This document shows positions 52,340-64,000 of a DNA stretch of 64,000 nt, in pieces. Positions within the stretch are counted from its first letter, which is position 1. Every line of letters starts with the position of its first letter. The stretch covers positions 19,349-83,348 of the forward strand of contig CAVNZG010001094.1 in NCBI GenBank assembly GCA_963693315.1. Reading direction: 5' to 3'. This DNA is from Diogma glabrata (taxonomy: Eukaryota; Arthropoda; Insecta; Diptera; Cylindrotomidae). The notes under the pieces are model-generated. The model was not told the origin of the DNA, did no database searches, and saw nothing but the letters and a program-made list of their open reading frames with translations. Position numbers and translations under genes: made by a program.

Positions 52340-55300
52340 CCAATTCAATAAATTAAAAATTTAAATAATCGTTAATATACTTAAACGGCGATACTTCCTG
52401 TACTTCAATATCATGGATATCTAAACAGATGGGATCAGAGCCAAAACAGTCCCTCACAGAGTGTTAAAGTGTTTGACTCGCTTAGGAAACAGAATTTTCA
52501 TATTAGAATCACCCTATCTAAGGATTGAAGATTTCTGCAAATCAGACCATTAAATGCTATTGATATTTTTCGTACAGACTTTCAGGTTTCAGCTGTAAGA
52601 AAGAAAACTGAAAAATTTATGTGTTCTCCAGTTACAATTTTTTATACTTTTAATACATTTATGACAATTACATGATTACTGTTCGTTGTGTTATTTGTTA
52701 GCAAGAAATCATGCGTTTTAATTATTAAAATGCCGGTTATGTTCAAAACAACCCAAAGACAAAAACATAAAACATTAAAAAATTTTATCAAAACATTATC
52801 ATCTACGTTTGTCGACAGTAACTAAAATCAAAAAAAAAATTATTTCGATGAATTTTTAATTAAAACTGTCGGTATGTACTTTTAAAAAATTTCAACATAA
52901 CAATACTCAAAAATAAATTTAAAATAAACAAAATAAATCTTATCTATTCTTGCTAAGAAAACTTAAATTAATTCAAAAGTTGAAAAATGAAACGAAAAAA
53001 CTGTTAACTAGTGAAGACACAAACTGTTATACTAATCTACTTGATCGACTTTAAACCGATCAGTTTTGTTTTTATTATAACACACCTCGTCGTATTGGAC
53101 TAACCTTAATTTCGTTTCTTTTTTAATTTTTAAAGAAAATGAAGTAAATAAAGTTTTTGTGTAAATTTGATTTATTAAAAGTTTATGTCGTTTTCCCTTT
53201 ATATATCCCTTAAATTATTAATAATTCAAACCGAACCTTAATTTAGGAAAAACATGATATAACATAAACTGAATGTTGTTGTTGGTAGTGGTGTTGTGTT
53301 AAATGTTGATATGTGGGTTGTGAAATGTGATGATACAGTTTTTTTAAAATAATTAAAGGATAGCGGTTTGAGTTCGTTGGGATAAGGGGACATTTAATAG
53401 CTTTGAAATTTCTAATCGTAAAAAAAACATTTTCACTTCAATTTTATGGTATTTAGGTAATAAATGTCATGAAGATAGGAGATATCCTGTTGGGACGATG
53501 AATTATTGTTTTTCTGCATTTATTGACGATCCCTTGACTTGGCAACCCTTACGTCATAAATCCGAATTGAAATTCCATTCCAAAAACGTCACATAATTAC
53601 TTAAAAATCATAATGTAATAAATAATGTATAACCTGTCCACAATGTCAAAATGAAAAAAAAAATGTTGATTTCATCTAAATGCGGCTTAAACAAGAATTA
53701 TGTCATTTTTTAAATATGTATATGCAATAGATTTTTATACGTGACTACGTAATTCAAGCAACGGATATTTATAAATTTATAATTTTTATTTTATTACTTG
53801 ATTTCCATTTTAAGATTTATGTATCATAAAAAATTATATTTAATCCATAGATAGTTGAATTTTATTTAATTTATAATTAGGAGTATGTTGAGTATACAGA
53901 TAAGGGCAGCAGAATTTACCCGTGCATCATAAAAATTAATTTATACATACAATAGTATATTGTATAGCATGTATTGAATGATATAAATATCTCACTATGT
54001 AGTATCAGAGTTTAAAACACGAGCATAGCGAGTGCTAACTTTCTATTATAGTTAATTATTTTTTTATAAACAGTTATACCATGGTACTATTTTCGGTTAA
54101 TATTTTTTGTTTGATAACTAAAACTTGCTGTGCAAGATATTTAGAAAAACAAAAAATTGTTTGAAATTATTTGAGAAAATTAGTTCATATTTTATAATTC
54201 TTATTCAAAATGTTTTATTAAGGTGAGACTTCGGTGCCCGTTCGAAATTCTACATAATCAATTTTCTCACAAACTATAAGTGAAATCAACTTCAGTGCTT
54301 GAGTGAAGTGCTATATCATTTTGCACAAATATACAAATATTTATTTTTATCCAGATAGCATACAACCATCGTTTTATTTTAAGGATTCGAGTTTGATGTA
54401 AAAAAATCGAAACATTTAAAAACGATTTTTATGATGCATCGGCTGCATAGTTTTTAACTTTTTACCCAAGATGCGTATTCCGCCCGTCCCTTTCTCCTTA
54501 TCTTTAAATGTTACACTACAATTAAATTCGATTTAACTTTTATTTTGTTTTCTTCGGTATATTTTAATTATTATTTTTTACTTAACATTTAGTTTCTTAA
54601 CAGAGTTGAGTTCGATAATAACAGGCAACATGTATTAGAAATTAATTTTGTTTGTCAAAGTTTTGTTTATTTAATTTTCTTCAAACATTCCAGCCGACTT
54701 CAATCCACTGACAGTAAAAAGAGTTTGTACTCAGACCTAATACTTTTTGTGGCTATCGCTGTTCCGATAAGCAGATGCTTAACGATTATATTATTCAACG
54801 TTCACAGACCCAATATAATATTAAAATTACATAGCATTCATTTCTGGAGGACCGTCTGAAGTTTAGCAGTATAAAAAAAAACGCTTTAGAAAATGGAACC
54901 GCTGATATGCGGTACAACTTTAAATGAATTTGGCTTTATATGTAGTATTTATACAGATGCTTGGGATCGTTCTCCTCGAAAGAAGCTTATAGCCCAATAA
55001 AGTTCTTCAGTGTAGCATAACAGTCATACAGAAAACTTGTATAATATAACACTCAATTCATATAAACGAACGATTGATTCCCAACACATTTCATCCAGAA
55101 AAACATATGCTCAAGGATACAGTTTTCATTACAAATTGAATTAATTTATTCATCTAATCAAATTCCCATTGAATCGATAAAAAATACTAGAAAAATAACT
55201 TAATTTTGTTTGTGGCTATTATTGTTTTACTTTCCCTATAGCTCGCAGTTAATAAAAGTAATATGCTCCTAACTTTTGTCAGATGTTTCTAGAAATCTAC

Positions 55301-56870
55301 CACTCTCTATACCCCCATAATACATGAACAAATTGAAAGCAAACCTACAATATTTATTCGCCATATCTGCAGATGTTTTGGTTTTAACAACACAGTGATG
55401 TAACAAGAAACATAATATGTCGTATTTCAGAGACACAAGTGTGCTGCTTTGCTTATTTATAATTTTTATTTATAACAACTTAAACTCGTTTATACGATTA
55501 TTTAATTTTAATAGATAGATTATTTAATAGAGAGAACAAAAAATAAAATAATAAGATTAAATCATCGAATGAAAAAAGAAGTTGGATACAGCTTGGCGCA
55601 CGAAAATTTTACAGTTTTATCTTATTAGAAAAACAGAACGAAAGTTGAAGAAAAACTGATGAAGTTTGTATTTTCAATTTGTATAATCACTAATCATTTA
55701 TCTGTGGTGTTACTGTCATTATTTATGAGTAGTTCGCGACATTTTCTGCTGTTTGTTTCACCTTTTCTCACCATTTTTATCACGCATTCTTGTATAATGT
55801 TTTTGTTTCGGTACTATGTTCACTAAATCAATGGGCCTTTAGTCTGAAGTTGAATCTCTCTGTATATAGTTAACGCCACACGCGGCACTAACTAATGGTT
55901 TTTTTTACCGTTAGTGCTATGCTACAACTATATTAGTGAGTTCAATTGCTTAGTTTTCGATTGCGATTTCGATTGCTTAGTTTGTAAGATTTGAATCAAT
56001 CAATATATCAAATCAAACAAATAATTTAAATATTAATCAAAACAAATAACACGAATATAACATGCATCACTAGTTAGTGTTTGTTTGTTCATAAAACAAA
56101 CCAATAAATCACATGCCAAAAAGCATTTATTAATTAATTTAAATTCTTGTCGTTTAATCAATTTACGATAAACCCAGCCCATAAACAATATCTCATAGCA
56201 TACATAAAAAGTGTGTACGAACGATTGAATTCACAACGAAAAATAATATTTCTATTCAAATTTATCAAACGAACAAACACCGCACCGCCCGTTTTCGGTT
56301 AATTTTTTACGTTTGTTCAACAATAGACCCGGACATGGTTGAACGCCAACAAATGCGTGTTAGAAAAACATTAACGGAAAATATGATATAGATGTATAAA
56401 TTTACACACACTATTCGCAGTTTTAATAATTTGATCAATAAAAGTAATATTTGATGGTAGGTTCAATTTGAAAATGAAGAAAAATATCGTATCTTTTACT
56501 ACACGATCAATTTTTAATAAGTTAGAAAAATATCGATTGAATGTTTTCATGTTAGAAAGTTTATTACTAACAACAACAAAAATATGGGTTATAGTATAGG
56601 AATGGTTTTCATATTCTTAAATTTTAAATTCTTAATACCAGTTCGCGTAGAAAGAAATAACATTTTCTAGCTTTTTTTGGCTGGTGCCCCATGGGCCTAG
56701 TCTAAAAAAATAAATGATACTGGGATGAAGAGATCAGTTTTGCTTAACACTGGTGATTTTAAAGACAGCCGTGTGTAAACGCGTTATTGACCTGCGTAAT
56801 TTTTTAAGCTACATGTTGTTGGTGGTAAAAAGTGGATTTTACCTACAGAGAAAAAAACATTTGCAAATTT
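52340..56870. other. AT-rich intergenic DNA
   Basis: No convincing gene. Small features only: a sequence resembling the hairpin loops (acgagcatagcgagtgct, about 54020) and a small hairpin GCACTAAC/GTTAGTGC at about 55883-55917. Confidence 0.5.
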
Positions 56871-56876
56871 AAATTT

Positions 56877-57095
56877 ATTTTGGATTTTTGAGATCAATTA
56901 AATTCAAGTAAGTAAAGAAGTAATTGGAATTTTTTCAATTCAAAGGTATGGTTTGAAGTTTCTCAGAAAAAAACTCCAATTCACATTTTTAGTGTTTCGG
57001 ATGTGATTCGAACCTACACTCGTCAGTACCTGGCTCGAATCCTTGGGCAGATACGCTATCGATTACCCCGGCGATGACAATTTCAAAGTTGAAAC
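56877..57095 (-). mobile_element. tRNA-derived SINE, longest copy
   Basis: On the minus strand it begins near 57095 with a tRNA-like head: an A-box-like TAATCGATAGCG (57054-57065) and a B box GGTTCGAATCA (57004-57014). Then comes a body shared with 41026-41162 and 41665-41731, ending ...TTGATCTCAAAAATCCA. These boxes are Pol III promoters in tRNA SINEs. The target duplication is not clear here. Confidence 0.8.
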
Positions 57096-57785
57096 TTCTT
57101 CATCACTTATTTATTTTTTTACTTAAGTTGAATTTTTCCACTGTCATTAGACTCCATATTATGGAAATGTATTTTTACATTATATGGGATTTTTTGCATC
57201 AAGGGATTTATATGGGTTTTTTTGCAATTTGCAAATTTATTTAAAAATTCATTGATATCATTATATAAAGTAACGTAATGAATTTCAGTCATTCAATCTT
57301 ATTAAACAATTTATTTAATTTATTTCAAATGATTCAAGTTTTAGACATTAAACAATTCATTAAATTTTTTTATTGATTTTGCAATACGAATTTAATTGAT
57401 TTAAACATATTAGACGAAGCACGTAATAAATAAATTAGATGAAATAACCGACTAATTTGCGTTAAAATTTATTTAATGATAATAATGAATACAAGACATA
57501 TCCTCGGATATAACGTCGTTTGTATTGTATGAATCACGATAGAACAAAAATGCATCCGAGGATTTTATTCTATTCCCTCTTTTATCTGCTGTTTTTCTTG
57601 TATAGAAAAGTGGATAAAATAATTTGTTTTTGTTTTCTTTGACATGTGCATAGGAGGCGAATTTTGTTTTGAATTTGTGACTATTTTTTAATTTAAATTC
57701 GTGCGTTTCTAAAATTTGTGTTTTGATATAAATTAATAGTAAAATAAATAATATTTTTAATATAATTAATTTAAGTTGTCATGTC
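57096..57785. other. AT-rich DNA, nothing recognised
   Basis: No coding frame or repeat structure stands out. Confidence 0.5.
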
Positions 57786-58025
57786 AGTTATCCCGCATGG
57801 AGGGATCAGTTTTTATAATTTTGACATTTTTTTTTTTATTTTTGATCTACGGGTGTGACAACCCCTCGTACTCCAGTCCCTGCTATTGACATACGAGTTG
57901 ACGTGAGATATCACACACCACTGGCAATAGCAGTGAGATATCACTAGCCAAGGTGACATCTTAGGGGTGGTGGCGGATGAACTGTATTCAGTCAACGGTA
58001 GCACCCTCAATCTTAGCTGTTAAAT
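57786..58025. other. Less AT-rich block, unclassified
   Basis: Contains the 12-mer gtgagatatcac twice (about 57903 and 57932). A 65-codon minus-strand frame covers it but has no domain. It could be a fragment of a retroelement. Confidence 0.35.
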
Positions 58026-58092
58026 AATCATTGATGATGAGACGCTATTTCTTGAAGAAGTTAGCCTTCATATAATTATGTGTGGGCTTTAT

Positions 58093-58325
58093 ACCGCATT
58101 CACGGCGACATAGCAGGTTGGTAGATAGTATATTATAATTTGCATCTTGGCATATTTAATATGAGTTTAAAACGTAGATTGTAATTTGAATCGTAAGTAT
58201 TTAAAATCGTTTGTAATGGTAGTAAGCCTAGATATCAAATTAGTTGCAAGATTTTAAAATAAAAAGTGTTTACAGCACAGATTTAAATTACATCTACTAA
58301 TTTGCTATGTCGCTGTGAATGCGGT
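58093..58325. mobile_element. MITE with about 35-bp inverted ends
   Basis: Left end ACCGCATTCACGGCGACATA and right end complementary to ACCGCATTCACAGCGACATA, with similarity continuing through GCA-RTTRGTAGAT. 233 bp, no coding region, duplication not clear. Confidence 0.78.
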
Positions 58326-58329
58326 GTTA

Positions 58330-59590
58330 ATCTTTAAGAAAGAGTGCGTCACAGGGTCAAGGAATATGCAACCGGCTGGATTATTGGCAACTACATTTTT
58401 GTTTTGTTTCAGCAAATTTTTGTAATAATTTGCTATTTACTTTTTAGTTTACTTTTATTTTCTCTATTCTATCATAAAATATTGGCCTATGTCATATTTT
58501 GTCAGTGATAGGATTTTTTTTTTAGTTATCCATTCTTTATCAAAAAATATAAAAATACAAAAAAAGAAAGATTTACGTCCATCACCTTTGAACGTATGTT
58601 GTTGTGGGACCTTGGTCTTAAAAGGTTTTTGTGTGTTGTTGTGACACATATTGTAATTCCTACTACACAACACATTTTATTAAAAAAAAAAAAAAATAAC
58701 TTTTTTTAGTTTATAATTAAATTTACTTAACAGAAAAGTAAAAGAAAAAGTACTGCCAATAAAATACTGCTATAAAAATGCAATAAAAACAAAAATACAA
58801 AAAAATCTATAGAGTTCATACAATCGACGAAAAATAAAATTATCGGATGAAAATATAACTTAATCGGTTCTAAAAGTATGAAAGATTGGAAGAATATAAA
58901 AGTATTTTATACTTTTAAATGTTAAACGGACTTTAATTTATTTTCATCTAAAGTTATGTGCGAAAGAAATTTTATAGTGAAGGTAATGAAATCAAACACA
59001 AAAAACAAACGGGCATTTTAAATAATTAATTTTAGTGAATTAAAAAAAATAATTATATTTTTAATATTTTATGTTTGCTTTGTTTCATGTCGGTTTACCG
59101 ATATTTAAAAAAAATTTTCATAATGTTATATAAAACTAATATTATTCCCTGCATATAAGTCAAATATTTAAATTGTTTGATTTCTGATTTTCTGTCTTTT
59201 ATATATTATCATTATAAAAAGTTGATCAAGTGCGAGTAAAATTCACTCGCCGAGGGTTCTGTGAACGCAAAAGAAGAAACTGACAAAAATAATTTATTTG
59301 TTATGTTGCAGAGTTTTTATATTGCCAAACCATAGGCACATAAAAGTGATTTTTTTATCGTAAATATAAATAGCAATGTCAGTTGAAAATTGATGAAAAT
59401 TATACACAAAATATTACTATTATCTATAACTGTTTATGGTAACTACAGAGAGATTCAATCACACCAGCTTCTAAAGGATTTAAATTGGAAAATATATATG
59501 TATTATTAATACAGATGACAATTCAACAGTAATTGACAATAATTCAAAATCTGTGCAACACAAAATTTTGAAAATTTTTAAAGTGTTTCT
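58330..59590. other. AT-rich DNA, nothing recognised
   Basis: Simple A/T runs only (for example 58681-58695). Confidence 0.5.
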
Positions 59591-59596
59591 AAAATT

Positions 59597-59704
59597 AAAT
59601 GTTCTTTCATATCACACTGATTTAGGTAAAAAAAAAATTTTTTTTCACCCTACCCCACTCTTGCAACGGCTAAACAAAGAAACATTATTATGTGACACTT
59701 CACT
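59597..59704. repeat. Direct repeat flanking palindrome, left copy
   Basis: aattaaatgttctttcatat...ttatgtgacacttcactatata resembles 61195-61310 (aattaagtgctctttcatac...ttttgtgacatttcgttata) in the same orientation, one on each side of the palindrome. Confidence 0.65.
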
Positions 59705-61030
59705 ATATAGACCAGTCTAGATACCTTAAAAACAGCCAAAATGGAAAAATTAGTAACAGGATGAAAATTATTGAATAAATAAAAAAATATTGCGCAAATG
59801 ATGGGAAACATAAATTAAAGGTGATCCGAGTTATGGGATGAAATGGGGTGAGATTTTAGGGGTAGAAAATGGTTTTTCATGATTTTCAGCGAAACTAGAC
59901 CTTCTATCGAAAAAAAATCAAGGCAAAAGTTGTACGTAGTAAAAGGTCTATAACTTTTATACCGGCCATTTTGTCACATATAACCTAAAATTGGCCGTGA
60001 AAATAAAAAAAAAACGAAAAAAAAAGGTTTTTCGTTTTTATTTTTTATTTCCAACAAAAAATTTTTTTTCACACAATTCGGTGGAAACTTACCTTATTAT
60101 GTCCCTAATAGTCTGTAATTATTTGAAATCAAAATATTTATTTTTACGTTTAATTTTGATTTTAAACCAAAAAAGTGACCTTTTTTTCAAACTAAAATTC
60201 TACTGTATGCGAAACCATTTTTTCAAAAAAAACCTTAATCATTATGTTTGTTGAAACGTCTATTTTTAGATGGTGTAAAAAAATAAACATTAACATAACA
60301 TAAACCGGAAACATTTTCCAGAAAATGCGAAAAACTGAATAAACTTGATTTTAAAGAGTTTTTTTCAACGATTGTTTAAAAATATTCAATATTTGTTAAA
60401 ATTTACCGTTGAAATCTTTAAAAAATATAAATTTTTTCCATGGTAATGTTCATTTATTTTACACCATCTAAAAGTAGACGTTCCAACGAAAATAAAGATT
60501 ACTGTTTTTTTTTGAAAAAAACTGTTTCCAACGTAGGAGAATTTTCGTGTGAAAATGAGCTCACTTTTTTGGTTTAAAATCAAAATCAAACGTCAAAATA
60601 AATATTGTGATTCCAAAATATTACAGCGTATTACAGACATATAAGGTACGTTTTCACCAAATTGTGTGAAAAAAAAAATTGTGTGTGGGAGATAAAAATT
60701 AAAAACGAAAAGACCATTTTTCTCGGACCACTATTTTGACGGCAAATTTTAGGTTATGTGAAAAAATGGCCGATATAAAAATTATAGACCTTTTTATTTC
60801 CTACAACTTTTACTTTAAACTTTTTTCGATAGAAGCTCTAGTTTCGCTGAAAATCGTGAAAAAAACATTATCTACCCCTAAAAGCTCACTCCATTTCACC
60901 CTCGTAACTCGGATCACCTTTAATTTATGTTTTCCATCATTTGTGCAATATTTTCTTCCTTATCCAAAAGTTTTCATGCTGTTACTAATTTTTTCCTCAC
61001 AAAAAGCTAGTTTGACTGGTCTAATAGTTT
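59705..61030. repeat. Imperfect palindrome, two arms of about 590 bp
   Basis: The left arm (about 59705-60297) and right arm (about 60438-61030) are reverse complements with frequent changes. Matched landmarks are gaccagtc, aaattagtaacag-atgaaaa, aaatgatgg-aaacataaattaaaggtgatccgag, tttcagcgaaactaga, aaattttaggttatgtga-like and tggtgtaaaaaaataaac. The centre (60298-60437) is unpaired. Frames of 60-100 codons in it are not supported as genes. Confidence 0.85.
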
Positions 61031-61194
61031 AAGTTCAGAGTTTATCAAACTGCCTATTTCTGTGTATTTTTTAAAATTTTTCTGCCAACTAAGCTTGAAA
61101 CCAAAGGGAGGGACCAACTTTAAGTTGCACTTTTTTGACAATAAATCAAAATTGCGCCATGCAAAATTCTAAAAAAAAATTACGATTTTTCTTA

Positions 61195-61310
61195 AATTAA
61201 GTGCTCTTTCATACCCTACTCGTTTGGATCAAAAAAGATTGTTTTCGCCCTTCTCTAATCTCACCCTTCTCAAAATACAGAAAAATTATTTTGTGACATT
61301 TCGTTATAGT
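61195..61310. repeat. Direct repeat flanking palindrome, right copy
   Basis: Partner of 59597-59704; similarity is moderate, so the arrangement is old. Confidence 0.65.
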
Positions 61311-61765
61311 GATTGTTTTCCGTTGACACTGTGGGTTATCAATTTGTCGCTAAAATGCTCCTTGCAACTAAAAAATACGTCTGAACTAAATACTAGATAT
61401 ATTTTTTTCTCCTCTCCTTGAATGTTATTGGTTTTACCACGTTATGAGTTCATTACTACAACTTTGAAATGAATAAAACGAAATAATTATTAAAAGAAAA
61501 GCAAGAATTCGACGCAAGCTTTTCCATGGTTACAATTAAAAACAATATACGTTCTTTACGACTGCCGTCCATACATAACAGATTACCACGACTGCTATCT
61601 ATCACCCGGCATCACTTTTGTGTTATAATGTATGCTATTTGTATTAACAATAGATCGTTAAGCCTTCGAAATTTTTTTTGAAGGTATACGCAGCCTTAAC
61701 ATTGCAGGTCATATACATGTTCGAGCAATTGGTTTTTCTTTTCTTAATAGTAGATTTTTATACAA

Positions 61766-61892
61766 GTGGTGAAAACGTCTCTTTTTGCGTGACTGAACTG
61801 TTTGTCCACGAGACGCGATAGCGTCGAGTGGAATAAGTTCAGGAACGCAAAAACGTTTTTACCACGCGTAGAAAACGCTATTTTTTCTACGC
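61766..61892. repeat. 100-bp hairpin plus adjoining small hairpin
   Basis: Arms GTGGTGAAAACGT, TTTTGCGT, ACTGAACT, TCCAC, GACGC pair with GCGTC, GTGGA, AGTTCAG, ACGCAAAA, ACGTTTTTACCAC (61766-61865). Next to it GCGTAGAAAA pairs with TTTTTTCTACGC (61866-61892). An upstream aatagta (61747) recalls the other hairpins. Confidence 0.8.
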
Positions 61893-61917
61893 TTGTAAAT
61901 ATAAATGATAATATTTA

Positions 61918-62168
61918 CAAATTCATGTACTAAAAACTAACAAAACGACATATCTAAATTTGACTGTGTAAAAAATAAACAATTATATATCGCATTTTTA
62001 CCAGTGTAAAATAATGTTGTTATTGTGTTCGCCTACAGATGGAATAATAACAGGCGAACACAATAATAACATTATTTTACACTGGTAAAAATGCGATATA
62101 TAATTGTTTATTTTTTACACAGTCAAATTTAGATATGTCGTTTTGTAAGTTTTTAGTAGATGAATTTG
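61918..62168. repeat. Nearly perfect foldback, 117-bp arms
   Basis: 61918-62034 and 62052-62168 are reverse complements with only three mismatches in 117 bp. The loop is 17 nt (62035-62051). A transcript would give a long double-stranded RNA. No coding content. Confidence 0.95.
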
Positions 62169-62732
62169 ACAATATGAATAATGAAAATAGTTCATATATT
62201 TTCTCTAAAAACCTTTACAGATACTACAGATATTTTTTTTACCGACTGGATGTCATCGTTTAAAGTATAATTTTAAAAAATTGTAGATAAAGTTGCAATT
62301 AAAAAATAACAAATAAAAATAAATTTTTTAATAAAATTTATTTAAAAAAATTTTTTGTTTTGTTTTTTGCGGAAAGAACTCAGAGAAGATATATTTTATA
62401 TCTGACAGTTAATTATCGGAGGAAAAAATAATACGATATGTCTGATACAAATTTTATTTTATCGCTCCGATTTCTCCGATATAGAAAAAAAACACACTCA
62501 TTATTAGTTTAATTAATTAATTACACACAATTGATATAACGATTAGTTTCGATTCGATTCGATCAAAATATTCAAAATATTCAATCCCTCAAAATACTGC
62601 GATATTGACAGAAATAAACACAGCAACAGAAACAGTAAATCAAATTCAATCTCAAATATTCAATTATTTATTCAATCCTTTAAATAACCACCACCTGTAG
62701 GCGACCACTGAAACTTATTTACTTTCAGTTCT

Positions 62733-62758
62733 AGTGACTGAAAACATTTTCAGTCACT
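62733..62758. repeat. 26-bp palindrome
   Basis: AGTGACTGAAAA, CA, TTTTCAGTCACT: perfect 12-bp arms. Confidence 0.9.
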
Positions 62759-63084
62759 ACTTAGAAAAAGTTTCCCTTTCACATAGGTTTTACTATATAT
62801 TAAAATGACATTTTCGTAGCTTGAAGTAGAAAAATATATTTTGTAGTTTTTCTAAGCAAATTTACTGCAAAAGATGGTAAATTGTTTTTTTTAACAAAAG
62901 TATTGTTTTTCCCTTTCAATATGCTTAACAACCGACCGATCTGCTTTATTTTAATTTTCATAACCTTGAACCGAAATTAGGTTGTTTATGGTCTAAAAGT
63001 CATCCGTAAATTTTTTCAGAACTTTAAAAAAAAATTTACCACTCGCTATTTTATTTTTTCTGTTCCAGGTGGAAAAAACATTAG

Positions 63085-63480
63085 ATACAATCAGTTTTGC
63101 GCCTATAACTATTTCAGTTTTGATTTTACAAAAACATTTGTGCAAAAAACTTTGTAGATCTTAAAAAATTACTTAGTATTTTTTTTTTGTTTATGCAAAA
63201 AAAAATTTTTTAAGCTTGGAAAAGAAAATCTTTTGCAGTCGAATTTTACAGAAATAAAATTAACGTTCGTTTTTCGCCTATAACTATTTCAGTTTTGATT
63301 TTACAAAAAAAATTACATATTTAAGTAAAAGTTACTTACAAGTAACTTAAGTTGTAGATCTTAAGAAAATATGTACATCGAATTTGTTGTTAAGTTTGAA
63401 AATAAAAGATCTTTTATAGTCGAATGCTCCATAAATAACTAATAACGTTCGTTTTTCGCGTATAGCGGTCTATATTTAAA
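63085..63480. repeat. Degenerate 185-bp direct repeats
   Basis: The phrase gcctataactatttcagttttgattttaca recurs at about 63101 and 63276, and cgcgtatagcggtctat follows at about 63458. tgtagatctta and aataacgttcgtttttcgc keep the same phase. Confidence 0.75.
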
Positions 63481-64000
63481 AAAATTCTACTTGAAGCCGT
63501 ATTTTTCATTTATCAAAGGCTATCTGTAAACTAAAAATAAACCAAATTAAAAAGGGTCGAGTCAAAATGTCGCAAAATTTTGCTGAACTTGACTGAAATT
63601 GCTTTTTAAAAAGTTCATTTAATAATAAAATATTTGATATTTAACATAAAAAAAAATCTGAATCTAAAAATCGCCATTTTTATAATTTTCCTTCAGAACA
63701 AAAAAAACTGATTCCCGACAGTCATATGCACAACGAATTTTATCTCTAAAACAAAAAATGACGCTAGTCCTAAACTTTCACAAGTTGTTAGATATAAAAT
63801 AAGCTTCAATTTAGTTTAAAAAAAAAAAAAAAAAAGGCTATGCCATCTTTTTTTCAATTACACCGTTTTTTTCTTATGTTACACCGTTAAAAATTATTTC
63901 AAAAAATTAACAGTGTACATTTTTAAAAACTTTGTTCTAATACCTATTCAACGACATATCATTTATGAAAATCGATTGAGTAGTTTTTCTACAATCGCTC
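63481..64000. other. AT-rich DNA to window end
   Basis: Includes an A run at about 63819-63835. No gene seen. Confidence 0.5.

Overview
The window is eukaryotic, very AT-rich, and reads as arthropod, most likely insect, intergenic DNA. The grounds are the mix of mobile families (Ty3/Gypsy LTR elements, RTE-type and Jockey/CR1-type non-LTR elements, a Penelope-like element with a GIY-YIG nuclease, hAT elements with 8-bp target duplications, a tRNA-type SINE, many foldbacks) and a short GT-AG intron. The insect order cannot be told from sequence alone. I see no convincing host gene, tRNA, rRNA or CRISPR; nearly every long reading frame belongs to a mobile element.

Layout: 1-5.2 kb holds a decayed hAT element (1330-5014, 8-bp duplication). 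5232-15283 is a minus-strand Ty3/Gypsy element (element 1) with 1,094-bp LTRs, one fused Gag-Pol frame, an 83-codon tandem duplication in the reverse transcriptase and a frameshift in the integrase tail. Only 120 bp further on, 15404-31655 is a second minus-strand Ty3/Gypsy element (element 2) of 16.25 kb. It has 3,976-bp LTRs that look identical, an ATTT target duplication, a tRNA-Lys primer site, a RING-H2 domain at the N-terminus of Gag, and a GGGGGGC slip site joining Gag to Pol. It looks complete and very young.

31.7-40 kb holds old fragments: a Jockey/CR1-type reverse transcriptase, a 699-bp solo LTR, a Penelope-like element whose RT part is inverted against its nuclease part (twin-priming pattern) followed by a hammerhead-like core, and a second non-LTR pseudogene split by a small hAT-type element. 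40.1-47.9 kb is a nest: an RTE-type element was hit by a 1.8-kb solo LTR, which was hit by a hAT-type element; SINE copies sit in the RTE and in the hAT. Each step is supported by a target duplication.

48546-51403 is a DNA transposon with about 0.6-kb inverted termini, a TTAT duplication and a two-exon gene for a 320-residue cysteine-containing protein. 51.5-64 kb is AT-rich DNA with tandem repeats, small inverted-repeat elements, a 1.3-kb imperfect palindrome and a nearly perfect 117-bp foldback. The main candidates for something new are the RING-Gag giant-LTR element and the long-TIR element with the spliced gene.
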